This document shows positions 17,396 through 27,146 of a stretch of 64,000 nucleotides of DNA, piece by piece. Made by a program: the position numbers and the translations under genes. Below the pieces are notes generated by a model that did not search any database, was not told where the DNA came from, and saw only the letters and a program-made list of their open reading frames with translations. Source of the stretch: Cognatishimia sp. WU-CL00825. Lineage in GTDB: Bacteria > Pseudomonadota > Alphaproteobacteria > Rhodobacterales > Rhodobacteraceae. The stretch spans positions 310,001 through 374,000 of the forward strand of contig NZ_BAABWX010000001.1 of assembly GCF_040364665.1 (NCBI RefSeq). The letters are read 5' to 3'. Numbering within the stretch: position 1 is the stretch's first letter; each line of letters starts with the position of its first letter.

Positions 17396-17764
17396 TTACG
17401 AAGTAGCGAGCCAGGCTTCGGCGGCGATAGTGTCGTTTAAGTGGAAGCTTCTGATTTCAATTCCAGGAAAAACTGCGCCTTCGATTTCGGCAGCGGTACG
17501 AACCCAGCTTGCGTCACTCAGCACTGCGCATTTGTCGAATTTTCCCAAGAGCCCAAACAATTTGGACAAACGGGTGAACTCGACACCAATTGCGCCGAGC
17601 GTTGGCATGGTGAAATCGGTGATCGTATAGAGCATTTTGCCATTGTTGACGTCGGCGGAAACCTCAATCAATTCGTCCAAGCCCAGACGCATGTCGTCAG
17701 TGTTCAATGTACCGAACAATTCTATATCGACGCGGTTTGGTGATTTCTTAGTAATTTTAAGCAT
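17396..17764 (-). CDS. STAS/SpoIIAA-like protein
   Basis: Cytoplasmic protein of 122 aa of the SpoIIAA-like (STAS/SEC14) family: VDIELFGTLNTDDMRLGLDELI at the N-terminus, MLYTITDFTMPTLGAIGVEF in the middle, and KFDKCAVLSDASWVRTAAEIEG, ending near FHLNDTIAAEAWL. These proteins have an alpha/beta fold with a ligand pocket; the role is unknown. A strong terminator separates it from acs further downstream on the plus coordinate side. It has no obvious operon partner. Confidence 0.8.
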   Translation of the reverse strand: MLKITKKSPNRVDIELFGTLNTDDMRLGLDELIEVSADVNNGKMLYTITDFTMPTLGAIGVEFTRLSKLFGLLGKFDKCAVLSDASWVRTAAEIEGAVFPGIEIRSFHLNDTIAAEAWLATS

Positions 17765-17849
17765 ATCCCGGTCTCCATCCTTTTCAGTTCCTAGAGGATG
17801 AGCTTAGCAGATTGACAAAGGCCGGTTTTTGACGCGGATCAATAAAAAG

Positions 17850-17873
17850 AGGGGCCAGCTTAGACTGGCCCCT
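17850..17873 (-). terminator. Terminator of acs
   Basis: A perfect 9-bp stem, AGGGGCCAG with CTGGCCCCT and a 6-nt loop, followed on the minus strand by CTTTTTATT. It lies about 55 bases after the acs stop. Confidence 0.8.
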
Positions 17874-17928
17874 TTAGGGTGACACCTGAGCTGGAAACCC
17901 TCAAGTGTCGGGGGAAACGTCGCTGGTG

Positions 17929-19875
17929 TCAGCGATTCATTCGGTTTTCAATCAGGTCGTCGACCACAGCAGGTTCTGCGAGCGTGGACGTGTCGCCCAA
18001 TGCGCCAAAGTCGTTTTCGGCAATCTTGCGCAGTATGCGGCGCATGATTTTACCGGAACGGGTTTTGGGAAGGCCCGGTGCCCATTGGATCAGGTCGGGT
18101 GAGGCAATAGGGCCGATTTCGGAACGCACCCAGGTGCGTAGTTCTTTGCGCAGCTCTTCGGTGGGTTCTTGCCCAGCCATCAACGTGACGTAGCAATAGA
18201 TGCCTTGACCTTTGATGTCGTGAGGGTAGCCCACAACGGCGGATTCAGCCACCATAGGATGCGCAACAAGTGCGCTTTCGACCTCGGCGGTGCCCATGCG
18301 GTGACCAGAGACATTGATCACGTCATCGACGCGGCCAGTGATCCAGTAATCGCCGTCCTCGTCGCGACGACAACCATCGCCGGTAAAGTAATACCCCTTG
18401 TAGTCAGAGAAATAGGTCTGCTGAAAGCGCTCGTGATCACCCCAAATGGTGCGCATTTGGCCGGGCCAACTGTCTTTGATGCACAAGACGCCCTCGACAC
18501 CATTGCCTTCGATCTCTGCGCCGCTTGTGGGTTCAAGCACAACTGGCTGGATGCCAAAGAAAGGTTTCATCGCTGAGCCGGGTTTCATAGCGTGAGCACC
18601 GGGCAAGGGTGTCATCAAATGACCGCCGGTTTCGGTTTGCCACCATGTGTCGACGATTGGGCAGCGTCCTCCGCCGATAACGTCGTTATACCAGTTCCAA
18701 GCTTCGGGGTTGATTGGTTCGCCGACTGTGCCAAGGATACGCAACGAACTGAGGTCACACTTTTCGACATATTCGTTGCCTTGACCCATCAGCGCACGGA
18801 TGGCCGTCGGGGCGGTGTAGAATTGATTGACCTTGTGCTTTTCGCAGACCTGCCAGAAACGGCTGGCGTCTGGATAGGTGGGGGTGCCTTCAAACATCAC
18901 GGTCGTGGCACCATTCGCAAGCGGGCCATAGACTATATAGCTGTGGCCAGTGACCCAACCGACGTCGGCGGTGCACCAAAAGACATCCCCTTCGTGGTAA
19001 TCAAACACTACCTCGTGGGTCATGCTGGCATAGACCAGATAACCGCCTGTAGTATGGACCACACCTTTGGGCATGCCCGTAGAGCCAGAGGTATAAAGAA
19101 TGAATAACGGGTCTTCGGCGTTCATTTCTTCGGCAGGGCAGATGTCAGAGGCTTGTTGCGCCAAGGCATTATAATCTAAGTCGCGGGCCTCGTTCCAAGC
19201 CACATCACCACCGGTGCGTTTGACAACCAAGAGTTTTACATCGTCACTGCAGCTTTCCATCGCCTTGTCCGCATTGGCTTTCAGCGCAGTATTGCGACCG
19301 CCGCGTGGTGCTTCGTCGGCGGTGATGACCACTTTGGCCTCGGATCCATTGACCCGGGCTGCCAGAGCGTCGGGGGAAAACCCACCAAACACAATCGAAT
19401 GGATTGCGCCAATGCGTGTACAGGCAAGCATAGCATAGGCGGCCTCTGGGATCATTGGCATATAGAGAACAACGCGGTCGCCTTTGGTCACGCCCTGATC
19501 TTTGAGGATATTTGCCATGCGATTTGTGCGACGAGACAGCTCGTCATAGCTGATGTGCAGGGTTTCTTCGCCGGGATTGTCAGGTTCCCAGATGATGGCT
19601 GTTTGGTGACGGCGCGTTTCAAGATGGCGGTCAATGCAATTGGCAGAGACATTAAGGGTGCCATCAGCGAACCAGTTGATATCTACATTGCCAAAGTCAT
19701 AGCAGACGTCTTTGACTTGCGTAAAAGGTTTGATCCAATCGATGCGCTGGCCTTGTTCGCGCCAAAAACCTTCGGGGTCAGCCAAGGAAGCGGCATACAT
19801 TGTCGTGTATTTTTCAGCATTCACGTGAGCGCGCGCGGCTAGATCAGCCGCGGGGGGGAATGTTTGTGAGGTCAT
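17929..19875 (-). CDS. acs: Acetyl-CoA synthetase
   Basis: Activates acetate to acetyl-CoA through acetyl-AMP, 648 aa, the normal length. The AMP-binding core motif is [19 protein letters not shown], with TWWQTETGG and the hinge block [20 protein letters not shown]. The C-terminal catalytic lysine motif [12 protein letters not shown] is present; in this family that lysine is regulated by acetylation. It lies 59 bp downstream of livF on the same strand with a hairpin between, so it may be partly read through from the liv operon. A symporter-kinase pair of the type that controls acs elsewhere (CrbS/CrbR) lies about 7 kb away. Confidence 0.97.
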   Translation of the reverse strand: MTSQTFPPAADLAARAHVNAEKYTTMYAASLADPEGFWREQGQRIDWIKPFTQVKDVCYDFGNVDINWFADGTLNVSANCIDRHLETRRHQTAIIWEPDNPGEETLHISYDELSRRTNRMANILKDQGVTKGDRVVLYMPMIPEAAYAMLACTRIGAIHSIVFGGFSPDALAARVNGSEAKVVITADEAPRGGRNTALKANADKAMESCSDDVKLLVVKRTGGDVAWNEARDLDYNALAQQASDICPAEEMNAEDPLFILYTSGSTGMPKGVVHTTGGYLVYASMTHEVVFDYHEGDVFWCTADVGWVTGHSYIVYGPLANGATTVMFEGTPTYPDASRFWQVCEKHKVNQFYTAPTAIRALMGQGNEYVEKCDLSSLRILGTVGEPINPEAWNWYNDVIGGGRCPIVDTWWQTETGGHLMTPLPGAHAMKPGSAMKPFFGIQPVVLEPTSGAEIEGNGVEGVLCIKDSWPGQMRTIWGDHERFQQTYFSDYKGYYFTGDGCRRDEDGDYWITGRVDDVINVSGHRMGTAEVESALVAHPMVAESAVVGYPHDIKGQGIYCYVTLMAGQEPTEELRKELRTWVRSEIGPIASPDLIQWAPGLPKTRSGKIMRRILRKIAENDFGALGDTSTLAEPAVVDDLIENRMNR

Positions 19876-19900
19876 CTTAAGATCCTATATTCAATCTGCG

Positions 19901-19923
19901 GACCCTGCGGTTACCGCAGGGTC
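19901..19923 (-). promoter_or_regulatory. Hairpin between livF and acs
   Basis: A perfect 10-bp stem, GACCCTGCGG with CCGCAGGGTC around TTA, lies between livF and acs. No T-run follows on the minus strand, so it may act as a partial terminator or mRNA-end protector rather than a full stop. Confidence 0.6.
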
Positions 19924-19934
19924 GCTCCTCCGAG

Positions 19935-20690
19935 TCAGATAGCAAGATACTCGGCGCGCAGTTCTTCGTTTTCAAGCACTTCTTGGGCTGTGCCGTCGAA
20001 AACGATGCCGCCGGTGTCCAGGATTACGGCGCGATCCGCCAGCTCTAGAGCACGCACCGCGTTCTGCTCGACAATGATTGTAGTGATGCCCTGGGCTTTG
20101 ATGATGCGCAGGGTTTTCTCAATTTCATCGACAATGACAGGTGCAAGGCCTTCGTAGGGCTCGTCAAGTAAAAGAACTTTGATGTCGCGGGCAAGCGCCC
20201 GGGCGATGGCAAGCATTTGCTGTTCACCGCCCGAGAGCGTGACCCCTTCCTGCTTCCGACGCTCCCCGAGCCGGGGGAAGAGATCATAGAGGCGCTCGAT
20301 CGACCAGCCAATTGGCGGAGCAATTTGCGCCAGTTGCAGGTTTTCTTCGACGGTCAGGCCGGGAATGATGGAGCGATCTTCGGGGACGAGAGCAATGCCC
20401 TCGGCAGAGGCCTCGTAGCTACGCATTTTGTGCAGAGGCTTGTGATCCAGCCAGATTTCTCCGTGCGTTACCTGGGGGTCATCCATGCGGGCGATCGAAC
20501 GTAGTGTAGACGTTTTGCCAGCACCGTTACGTCCAAGTAGCGCCAGGATTTCGCCCTCGTGCACGTTAAAGCTGATGTTCTGCACGATATAGCTTTCGCC
20601 ATAATAGCTTTCCATGTCCCAGATTGACAGAAACGCAGGCGCGGTTTCTGCTCGGTTGCGGCTGTTTGAAAAGTCGGGTTTCGAATTCAT
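19935..20690 (-). CDS. livF: Branched-chain-type ABC transporter ATPase LivF
   Basis: Second ATPase of a LivKHMGF-type importer, 251 aa. Motifs are Walker A LLGRNGAGKTSTLR, signature LSGGEQQMLAIARAL, Walker B VLLLDEPYEGLAP and the switch region IIVEQNAVRAL. The N-terminus carries about 15 extra polar residues (MNSKPDFSNSRNRAE) compared with typical LivF. It is the last liv gene of the operon, 14 bases after livG. Confidence 0.93.
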   Translation of the reverse strand: MNSKPDFSNSRNRAETAPAFLSIWDMESYYGESYIVQNISFNVHEGEILALLGRNGAGKTSTLRSIARMDDPQVTHGEIWLDHKPLHKMRSYEASAEGIALVPEDRSIIPGLTVEENLQLAQIAPPIGWSIERLYDLFPRLGERRKQEGVTLSGGEQQMLAIARALARDIKVLLLDEPYEGLAPVIVDEIEKTLRIIKAQGITTIIVEQNAVRALELADRAVILDTGGIVFDGTAQEVLENEELRAEYLAI

Positions 20691-20704
20691 GGGTGATCCT
20701 CCCT

Positions 20705-21460
20705 TTATGCCGCTTCGCCAAGATACGCTTCGCGCACTTTGGGGTGGCCCTTGATATTGTCAGGCGTGTCTTCGACCAGAGGCGTGCCCTGCGCCAGAAC
20801 AGTGATGCGTTCCGCCAGTGAGAAAACCACATGCATATCGTGCTCGATGATCGCGATAGTGATATCACGCTCTTCTTTGATCTGTTTGAGCAAGTCGATT
20901 GTGTTGTTGGTGTCAGCACGTGCCATGCCGGCAGTGGGCTCGTCCAAAAGCAGCAAACGCGGCTCTTGGGCAAGACACATGCCGATTTCCAACCGGCGTT
21001 TGTCGCCGCGAGACATAGAAGCAGCATGCATGTGGCGTTTGTCGGCCATATTCATGTCTTTCAGCATCTTTTCTGCGCCTTCTACAATATCGCGTTCTGC
21101 CATCATGTTTTCGATGGCATGCATGCGAAAGGCCCCATCGCGTTTGGCAAAGATCGGGATCATCATGTTTTCCATGACCGAAAGATCGCCGAAAATTTCT
21201 GGTGTTTGGAAAACGCGCGAAATGCCCATCTGGTTGATTTGGTATGGCGTGCGTCCCAGAACCGATTGGCCGTCAAACATGACAGATCCGGTGTCGGGGA
21301 TGAGTTTGCCCACCAAGCAATTCAGCAAAGTGGATTTGCCTGCACCGTTCGGCCCGATGATTGCGTGGACCGAATTTTCGGCGACGTTGAGGTTAACGTT
21401 CCCCAACGCCTGAAGACCGCCGAACCTTTTGCCTACGTCTTTGACTTCAAGAATACCCAT
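20705..21460 (-). CDS. livG: Branched-chain-type ABC transporter ATPase LivG
   Basis: First ATPase of the importer, 251 aa. Walker A is IIGPNGAGKSTLLNC, Walker B RLLLLDEPTAGM, and the switch His is in IIEHDMHVVFSLA. The signature reads MSRGDKRRLEIGMCL where SGGQ is usual; Ser-Arg-Gly-Asp forms occur in some LivG relatives, so I do not treat it as inactivating. It sits between livM and livF with 11- and 14-base gaps, consistent with one transcript. Confidence 0.93.
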   Translation of the reverse strand: MGILEVKDVGKRFGGLQALGNVNLNVAENSVHAIIGPNGAGKSTLLNCLVGKLIPDTGSVMFDGQSVLGRTPYQINQMGISRVFQTPEIFGDLSVMENMMIPIFAKRDGAFRMHAIENMMAERDIVEGAEKMLKDMNMADKRHMHAASMSRGDKRRLEIGMCLAQEPRLLLLDEPTAGMARADTNNTIDLLKQIKEERDITIAIIEHDMHVVFSLAERITVLAQGTPLVEDTPDNIKGHPKVREAYLGEAA

Positions 21461-21471
21461 CTGTCTGTCTC

Positions 21472-22671
21472 CTATTCTGCAGGTTCGGTTTTAGGGGCGG
21501 TATCCTCGGCCTTTTTGCCGCGCGACACCCAATTTTTGATGCGCTGTCCACCTTCGACAAGGCCGCCTGGTAGAAAGATCACAACCAGCATGAAGAGGAT
21601 GCCCAGTGTCAGGTGCCAGCCTTTGCCGATGAAAGGGTGGACCAGGAAAACCAGGGAGTCTTCAATGCCATCTGGCAAGAAGCTGAACCAGCTGTGCAGG
21701 ATGTTGTCGTTGATCTTGGAAAAGATGTTTTCGAAGTATTTGATGAAGCCAGCGCCCAAAACAGGTCCGATCAACGTGCCTGCGCCGCCTAGGATGGTCA
21801 TCAGAACAACTTCGCCTGAGGCAGTCCATTGCATACGTTCCGCACCTGCAAGGGGATCCATCGAGGCCATCAGACCACCCGCCAGACCAGCATACATGCC
21901 TGAGATCACAAAGGCAGCAAGCGTGTAAGGTTTTGGGTTCAGGCCAGTATAGTTCAGGCGTGTTTGGTTGGATTTCACCGCGCGCAGCATCATGCCAAAT
22001 GGACTGCGGAAAATACGGATTGAAAGATAGAAGGTAGCCAGAAGTATCAATCCACACAGGTAGTAACCCGCATTGAATTGAAATGCCCAAGGGCCAACCA
22101 GCATTTCGTAGGTCGAGCGCATCTCAAGTCCAAACAGGCTGGTGACTGGGATGCCGCCGTCCGCTGTGGCTGAGGTGCCCAAAACACGGGGGTCGTTCAA
22201 AGTGAGCTGTAATCCGGTTTCGCCGTTGGTGATGGGCGTTAGCACTGAATAAGCGAGATTAAAGCTCATTTGTGCAAAGGCCAATGTCAGGATTGAAAAG
22301 TAGATACCGGTGCGGCGCAGGCTGACAAAGCCAATCAACAGAGCAAATAGACCCGAGATAACCACGGACAATAGAATGGCTGGGATCACGTTCATGGACA
22401 GCAGTTTGAACATCCAAACCGCTGAATAAGATCCGACACCCAAAAACGCCGCATGCCCGAATGACAGATACCCTGTGAGGCCAAAGAGAATGTTGAACCC
22501 GATGGCAAAGATACCGAAGATCACAAAACGTTGCATGAGATCTGGGTAACCCGCGTTGAACTGTGCCAGAGCGCTGTCGGTCGGGAAGGGGTTTAAGATG
22601 AATGGCGCCAAAAGAACGAGGATCGCCACGATGATCATAAGTGTTGTGTCGTGTTTGTTTAATCTGAGCAT
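21472..22671 (-). CDS. livM: Branched-chain-type ABC transporter permease LivM
   Basis: Inner-membrane permease of 399 aa with about ten hydrophobic segments. Family blocks are [20 protein letters not shown] near the N-terminus, [19 protein letters not shown], and [18 protein letters not shown] with [20 protein letters not shown] towards the C-terminus. The C-terminal tail is charged. It follows livH by three bases. Confidence 0.93.
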   Translation of the reverse strand: MLRLNKHDTTLMIIVAILVLLAPFILNPFPTDSALAQFNAGYPDLMQRFVIFGIFAIGFNILFGLTGYLSFGHAAFLGVGSYSAVWMFKLLSMNVIPAILLSVVISGLFALLIGFVSLRRTGIYFSILTLAFAQMSFNLAYSVLTPITNGETGLQLTLNDPRVLGTSATADGGIPVTSLFGLEMRSTYEMLVGPWAFQFNAGYYLCGLILLATFYLSIRIFRSPFGMMLRAVKSNQTRLNYTGLNPKPYTLAAFVISGMYAGLAGGLMASMDPLAGAERMQWTASGEVVLMTILGGAGTLIGPVLGAGFIKYFENIFSKINDNILHSWFSFLPDGIEDSLVFLVHPFIGKGWHLTLGILFMLVVIFLPGGLVEGGQRIKNWVSRGKKAEDTAPKTEPAE

Positions 22672-22674
22672 GGC

Positions 22675-23706
22675 TTAGTCCTCCATCACGCCTTTACGAC
22701 CCATAAGGCCTCGGGGGCGGGTGAGCAGAATGATGATTGCAACGACGTAGATAATGATTTGGTCGATGCCTGGGATCAGGGATTTTACTTCGTTCATCGA
22801 AGCGAAACTCTCGAGAACCCCGAGTAGAAATCCTGCCAGTACAGCGCCGGGTAACGAACCCATGCCACCAACAACCACAACCACGAAGCTTAGGACCAAG
22901 AAGTCCATGCCCATGTGATAATTCGGCGAGTTGATCGGCGCGTACATAACTCCGGCAAGGCCCGCGACAGCGGCTGCTATGCCAAACATGATGGTAAAGC
23001 GTTTGTCGATGTTGATGCCCAGAAGGCCTACGGTTTCACGGTCTGCCATGCCAGCACGTACAACCATGCCGAATGTGGTGAATTGCAAGAAGGCAAAGAC
23101 ACCGCCGATGATCAAGGCTGAGAAAGCAAAGTAAACCAGTCGCCAGTACGGATAGATGATGGCGTTGGGGTCAAAGCCAAACATCACACCAAAATCAAAA
23201 CTGCCTTTAAAGACATCTGGTGCGCCCGTTGGGATCGGGTTGGCACCGTAGAAGTATTTGACGATTTCTTGCATCACGATGGCCAGACCAAAAGTCACGA
23301 GGATTTGGTCAGCGTGTGGACGCTTGTAGAAATGTTTGATCAATCCGCGTTCCATGATGTAGCCAAATGCGATCATGATCGGGATTGAAAACAGGATGGC
23401 GAGCGGGACGGCCCAATCTATGATGGATGCACCAACCTCTGGACCAAACCAGCTTTCGACATAAGGCGTTTTGACTTTGAGCGGATTGCCTAAGAAGTCC
23501 TTTTTAGTCGGGTCGATCGTTTCGAAGCTTAGATTGAGAATCTTGCTGAGCGTGACGGCACAGAAGGCCCCAATCATGAACAGGGCACCGTGGGCAAAGT
23601 TGACCACTCCTAGTGTGCCAAAAATGAGCGTTAACCCAAGCGCAATCAGCGCGTAGGCTGAGCCCTTATCGAGCCCGTTTAGAATTTGAAGAATAATTGC
23701 GTCCAT
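22675..23706 (-). CDS. livH: Branched-chain-type ABC transporter permease LivH
   Basis: Inner-membrane permease of 343 aa. It starts MDAIILQILNGLDKGSAYAL, the standard LivH opening, then LGLTLIFGTLGVVNFAHGAL and the C-terminal VVVVGGMGSLPGAVLAGFL. The ATG at 23704-23706 is preceded by GGTGGGG; the three-codon upstream extension is not needed. A large periplasmic insertion around residues 55-85 is visible (DPTKKDFLGNPLKVKTPYV), longer than in E. coli LivH. Confidence 0.93.
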   Translation of the reverse strand: MDAIILQILNGLDKGSAYALIALGLTLIFGTLGVVNFAHGALFMIGAFCAVTLSKILNLSFETIDPTKKDFLGNPLKVKTPYVESWFGPEVGASIIDWAVPLAILFSIPIMIAFGYIMERGLIKHFYKRPHADQILVTFGLAIVMQEIVKYFYGANPIPTGAPDVFKGSFDFGVMFGFDPNAIIYPYWRLVYFAFSALIIGGVFAFLQFTTFGMVVRAGMADRETVGLLGINIDKRFTIMFGIAAAVAGLAGVMYAPINSPNYHMGMDFLVLSFVVVVVGGMGSLPGAVLAGFLLGVLESFASMNEVKSLIPGIDQIIIYVVAIIILLTRPRGLMGRKGVMED

Positions 23707-23733
23707 GGTCCCCACCGAGGTCTTGGATTGGTA

Positions 23734-23765
23734 GGCTTCCCAGGGCAGGTGATGCCTGGGAAGCC
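23734..23765 (-). promoter_or_regulatory. Hairpin between livK and livH
   Basis: A perfect 11-bp stem, GGCTTCCCAGG with CCTGGGAAGCC and a 10-nt loop, lies between the binding-protein gene and the first permease gene. No T-run follows. It probably stabilises the livK message or lowers transcription into livH. A second, weaker pair (GCAGGCC/GGCCTGC) lies between it and the livK stop. Confidence 0.65.
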
Positions 23766-23838
23766 CGTTCGGTCGCGAAATGTGGTCTATGCGATTGGCA
23801 GGCCGGTACGTGTCGGGATGTGAGGGCCTGCCACCCCA

Positions 23839-25185
23839 TTACGCGCCCGGGTTACAAGAGCCGAGTTGGCCGCCTGCAAACATCGGATGATCTGCTGCGT
23901 ATGTCACCTGAGCAGCAGGTGTAACTTCTACGATTTCCAACAGATCGAACTCGGATGTCGGGTTCTCTTTACCCTTCACAACAAGCACGTCTTTGAAGCA
24001 CTGGTGATCTTCGGCACGATACAGTGTTTTACCGTTGCCAAGACCGTCAAACTCAAAGCCTTCCAGAGCTTCTGCAACTGCGCATGGATTATGCGAACCC
24101 GCACGCTGACATGCGTCAGCATAAAGCAGTGTCTGGCAATATACGGTGTGTGCTGCCTGTGAAGGAGGGAAGCCGTATTTTGTACCAAAGGATTTCACAA
24201 AGGCCTGGGATCCTGCGTCCGTCAGAGACCAATGCCAGTTTGTGGACCCAAAGATACCTTTGACGTTTTCACCTGCACCACGTGCCATGAGGCGCGAGTA
24301 AAGCGGAACAACGATTTCAAAGTTTTTGCCGTTGACCTGCTTGTCGCGCAGACCAAACTGAACGGCGTTGGTCAGTGAGTTCACCATGTTGCCGCCGTAG
24401 TGGTTGAGAACCAAAACGTCCGCACCGGAGTTCAGAACCGGAGCGATATAGCTGGAGAAGTCGGTTGCCGCCAAAGGCGTGCGCACCTTGTTGACAGTAT
24501 TCCACCCTAGAGCTTCTGTTGAGGCTGCGATGGACTCTTCTTGTGTCCAACCCCAAGTATAGTCAGCAGTCAGGTGATAGGCAGTACGGTCTTTGCCATA
24601 CATTTTTTCTAGCACAGGTGCGAGGGCAGCACCGGACATGTAACCGTTAAAGAAGTGACGGAAACCGTTGGCCTTTTTGTCCTTACCAGTGGTGTCGTTA
24701 GAGTGGGTCAAGCCCGCCATAAAGATCACGCCGGCTTCTTGGCATAGGCCCTGAACCGCGATTGCAACGCCAGAAGAAGAGCCGCCAGTGATCATCACCG
24801 CGCCGTCTTTTTCAATCATCGACTTGGCAGAGGCACGGGCCGCGTCAGACTTGGTTTGGGTGTCACCGGTTACAAATTCAACCTTACGGCCAAGGATGCC
24901 GTTGCCCTGAAGGGCGTTTGAGCTGAATGTATTCATCATGCCGCCATCGCCGCCACCGTTCAGGTGTTCGACAGCCAATTCATAGGCGCGCAGTTCGTCT
25001 GCACCTTCGTCAGCATAGGGGCCGGTTTGTGGAACGTTAAAGCCCAAGGTGACTGTCGAGCCACCTGGGGCATTTGTGTAAGCCGCTGCAGAGCTTGCGG
25101 TAAAGATCGTTGGTAGAGCGAGACCTGCGCCAGCGACGGCACCTGACTTCAGCACTCCACGACGTGAAATTGTTGACTTAGACAT
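23839..25185 (-). CDS. livK: Periplasmic binding protein, LivK/urea-amide type
   Basis: Solute-binding protein of 448 aa. It begins MSKSTISRRGVLKSGAVAGAG, a twin-arginine-type signal (SRRGVLK) followed by a hydrophobic stretch and a likely cleavage at SSAAA. The start ATG at 25183-25185 has a GGGAGGA ribosome site; a longer frame upstream is rejected. The mature protein has the type I periplasmic fold (LGFNVPQTGPYADEGADELR; MITGGSSSGVAIAVQG; YHLTADYTWGWTQEESI). Closest in style to LivK and UrtA/FmdD-like proteins. The ligand is undetermined; placement beside acs and ScfR suggests a carboxylate or amino acid feeding acetyl-CoA, which is inference. Confidence 0.85.
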   Translation of the reverse strand: MSKSTISRRGVLKSGAVAGAGLALPTIFTASSAAAYTNAPGGSTVTLGFNVPQTGPYADEGADELRAYELAVEHLNGGGDGGMMNTFSSNALQGNGILGRKVEFVTGDTQTKSDAARASAKSMIEKDGAVMITGGSSSGVAIAVQGLCQEAGVIFMAGLTHSNDTTGKDKKANGFRHFFNGYMSGAALAPVLEKMYGKDRTAYHLTADYTWGWTQEESIAASTEALGWNTVNKVRTPLAATDFSSYIAPVLNSGADVLVLNHYGGNMVNSLTNAVQFGLRDKQVNGKNFEIVVPLYSRLMARGAGENVKGIFGSTNWHWSLTDAGSQAFVKSFGTKYGFPPSQAAHTVYCQTLLYADACQRAGSHNPCAVAEALEGFEFDGLGNGKTLYRAEDHQCFKDVLVVKGKENPTSEFDLLEIVEVTPAAQVTYAADHPMFAGGQLGSCNPGA

Positions 25186-25280
25186 TCTTATCCTCCCGTT
25201 ATGGATAGTGGCAAAGGGGCTCCTCTTCCGCTTTGCACAAGCATTTACATGCAGCTCTATTATCAAGGGGGGTTGGAAAA

Positions 25281-25376
25281 TTTCGCAATAACTGCTTTTA
25301 ATTAAACAGTTTTTTTGTAAAAATAATCACCAGGGAGCTTGTGGTTTTGTAAATTAATTTTTTTGCAGTGCAGAAA
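25281..25376. promoter_or_regulatory. AT-rich divergent promoter region livK/scfR-like gene
   Basis: The 215 bases between livK and the regulator gene are AT-rich. They hold TTTCGCAATAACTG (25281-25294), identical to a site at 9693-9706, an imperfect AT-rich inverted repeat with outer arms AACTG/CAGTT (25290-25311), and TTTTGCAGTGCAGAAA (25361-25376), a short-spaced TGCA repeat 25 bases before the regulator start. Any of these may bind the ScfR-like protein. No ORF is visible. Confidence 0.4.
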
Positions 25377-25401
25377 GTCGTTGAAAACGTGAGGAAATGA
25401 G

Positions 25402-26700
25402 ATGGTGCAGGACAGTTTGGCAGGAAGTCGGATTCGCGAAAGGCGGGTGATGGCTGGGAAGCGGCAGGCGGAATTGGCCAAGGCTGTGGGGATATCTGCC
25501 TCTTACTTGAACCTGATTGAGCACAATAAACGCAGAATCGGCGGAAAACTACTTTTGGATTTGGCGCAGGTGTTAGAGGTTGAACCCTCTGCGCTCAGCG
25601 AGGGCGCTGAAGCAACTTTGATCGCAAAGTTGCGAGAGGCGGCGTCAGATGTGAGTATTGCAACGCCTGAGCTCGACCGGATCGACGAGTTTGCAGGGCG
25701 GTTTCCTGGCTGGGCCCAGTTGATTGCGGAAGGACACCAGCAGCTGCGGCACTTAGAGCGCACGGTTGAGGCTTTGACCGACCGGTTGGGACATGATCCG
25801 CATTTGGCCACATCTATGCATGAGGTGCTGTCTATGGCCGCGGCGATTCGATCTACAGCGGGCATTTTGTTTGAAAATAAAGAGCTAGAGCCTGAATGGC
25901 GCGGTAGATTTCACCGAAATCTTAACGAGGACAGTCAGCGGCTTGCGGATAGTGCCGAAGCGGTTGTGTCTTTTTTGGATGGCGAAGACGATGCAGGTGC
26001 TGAGTTGAACTCGCCACAGGATGAGTTGGATGCATTTTTGCAGGCGGCTGAGTATCATTTTCCATCACTTGAACAGCCAGGCTCGGATATTCGAGCGGTA
26101 CTAGAGCGCTCTGATGTACTGTCCAGCCGTGCCGCTCTAGACATGGCAAAAGCTTATTTGACGACCTATCAGTCAGATGCAATTCGAATGCCATTAGCCG
26201 TTTTTGGCCCAGCTGTTGCAGAGCTTGGGGTGGATCCTGCAGCGCTTGCGGTGCGATTTAATGTTGGTCTGGCTGCGGTCATGCGCCGTTTGGTGGCAAT
26301 GCCCAAGGTCCTGAAGCTGCAAAGCATCGGACTAGTTGCCTGCGACGGTGCCGGCACGTTGGTGTTTCGCAAAGAGCCGGAAGGGTTTCCTTTGCCTAGG
26401 TTCAGCGCGGCTTGTCCCAAGTGGCCATTGTTTCAAGCACTGACGCGCCCAATGCAGCCCATTCAGGTACAAGTTGAAATGGCCGGGCGTGATGCCTTGC
26501 AGTTTGACTGCATGGCAATTGCTGAGCCAACGACGGCACAGAGCTTTAAAGATGATGCCTTGTATCATGCGTTTATGTTGATTCGACCAGACACATCGCG
26601 CGCACCGAATGCAAGGCCAGTTGGCTCTTCATGTCGGATCTGTCCGCGTCTCGCATGTCAGGGCCGGCGGGAACCTTCGATCCTTGCGACGGGGCTTTAG
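25402..26700 (+). CDS. ScfR/RamB-like short-chain fatty acyl regulator
   Basis: Transcription regulator of 432 aa. An XRE helix-turn-helix lies at about residues 8-65 (IRERRVMAGKRQAELAKAVGISASYLNLIEHNKRRIG in part). The middle is helical, and a DUF955/IrrE-like and DUF2083-type region follows (about 225-420), with the metal-type HExxH absent. It ends in a Cys cluster, SSCRICPRLACQGRREPSIL. This architecture matches regulators of acetate/propionate metabolism (RamB, ScfR, PrpC regulators). It is divergent from livK and upstream of a sensor-kinase operon, and acs lies nearby. Likely effector is an acyl-CoA or short-chain acid, by family only. Confidence 0.8.
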   Translation: MVQDSLAGSRIRERRVMAGKRQAELAKAVGISASYLNLIEHNKRRIGGKLLLDLAQVLEVEPSALSEGAEATLIAKLREAASDVSIATPELDRIDEFAGRFPGWAQLIAEGHQQLRHLERTVEALTDRLGHDPHLATSMHEVLSMAAAIRSTAGILFENKELEPEWRGRFHRNLNEDSQRLADSAEAVVSFLDGEDDAGAELNSPQDELDAFLQAAEYHFPSLEQPGSDIRAVLERSDVLSSRAALDMAKAYLTTYQSDAIRMPLAVFGPAVAELGVDPAALAVRFNVGLAAVMRRLVAMPKVLKLQSIGLVACDGAGTLVFRKEPEGFPLPRFSAACPKWPLFQALTRPMQPIQVQVEMAGRDALQFDCMAIAEPTTAQSFKDDALYHAFMLIRPDTSRAPNARPVGSSCRICPRLACQGRREPSILATGL

Positions 26701-26777
26701 TGCGGAATTTACTTGGTTTTTTCATATGCGTGGATAAGAATGTATCAACGCGAGCTTTTGCTTAAGGGGAGATATGC

Positions 26778-27146
26778 ATGGGCAAGCGAGTTCTTCTGAT
26801 CGAAGATGAACCGAATATCATTGAAGCTATTAGCTTTATTCTGTCACGGGATGGCTGGGAGGTGTCTACACATTCAAATGGACACGATGCGCTTGACGCA
26901 GTGCGTCGGCGTGCGCCGGATGTGGTGATTTTGGATGTCATGCTGCCCGGCAAGAGTGGCTATGATATTCTAACAGAAATGCGGGCGGATTCAGATATGC
27001 AGGACTTGCCGGTCCTGATGCTTACAGCGCGTGGGCAAGTGAAAGACCGTGAAATGGCGCAACGTGCCGGGGCAAGCCAATTTATGACAAAGCCGTTTTC
27101 GAATGCGGAAGTGCTGGAAGCGGTCAAGCAACTGGTGTCCGCATGA
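26778..27146 (+). CDS. Single-domain response regulator (receiver only)
   Basis: CheY-like receiver of 122 aa. Acidic pocket D10/E11 (LLIEDEPN), phosphoacceptor D53 (VVILDVMLPGKSGYDIL), Thr/Ser in MLTARG and Lys in FMTKPF are all present. There is no output domain, so it must act through partner proteins or a second kinase. An AAGGGGAGAT ribosome site precedes the ATG. It overlaps the next gene (ATGA), which in turn overlaps the symporter-kinase gene, so the kinase at 27445-30126 is its probable partner. In CrbSR systems the regulator has a DNA-binding domain, which is lacking here. Confidence 0.9.
   Translation: MGKRVLLIEDEPNIIEAISFILSRDGWEVSTHSNGHDALDAVRRRAPDVVILDVMLPGKSGYDILTEMRADSDMQDLPVLMLTARGQVKDREMAQRAGASQFMTKPFSNAEVLEAVKQLVSA

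Noticed and set aside
20739..21928. Long plus-strand frames opposite livG and livM
   Set aside because: They are mirror frames of well-conserved ABC transporter genes and have no ribosome site or recognisable domain.
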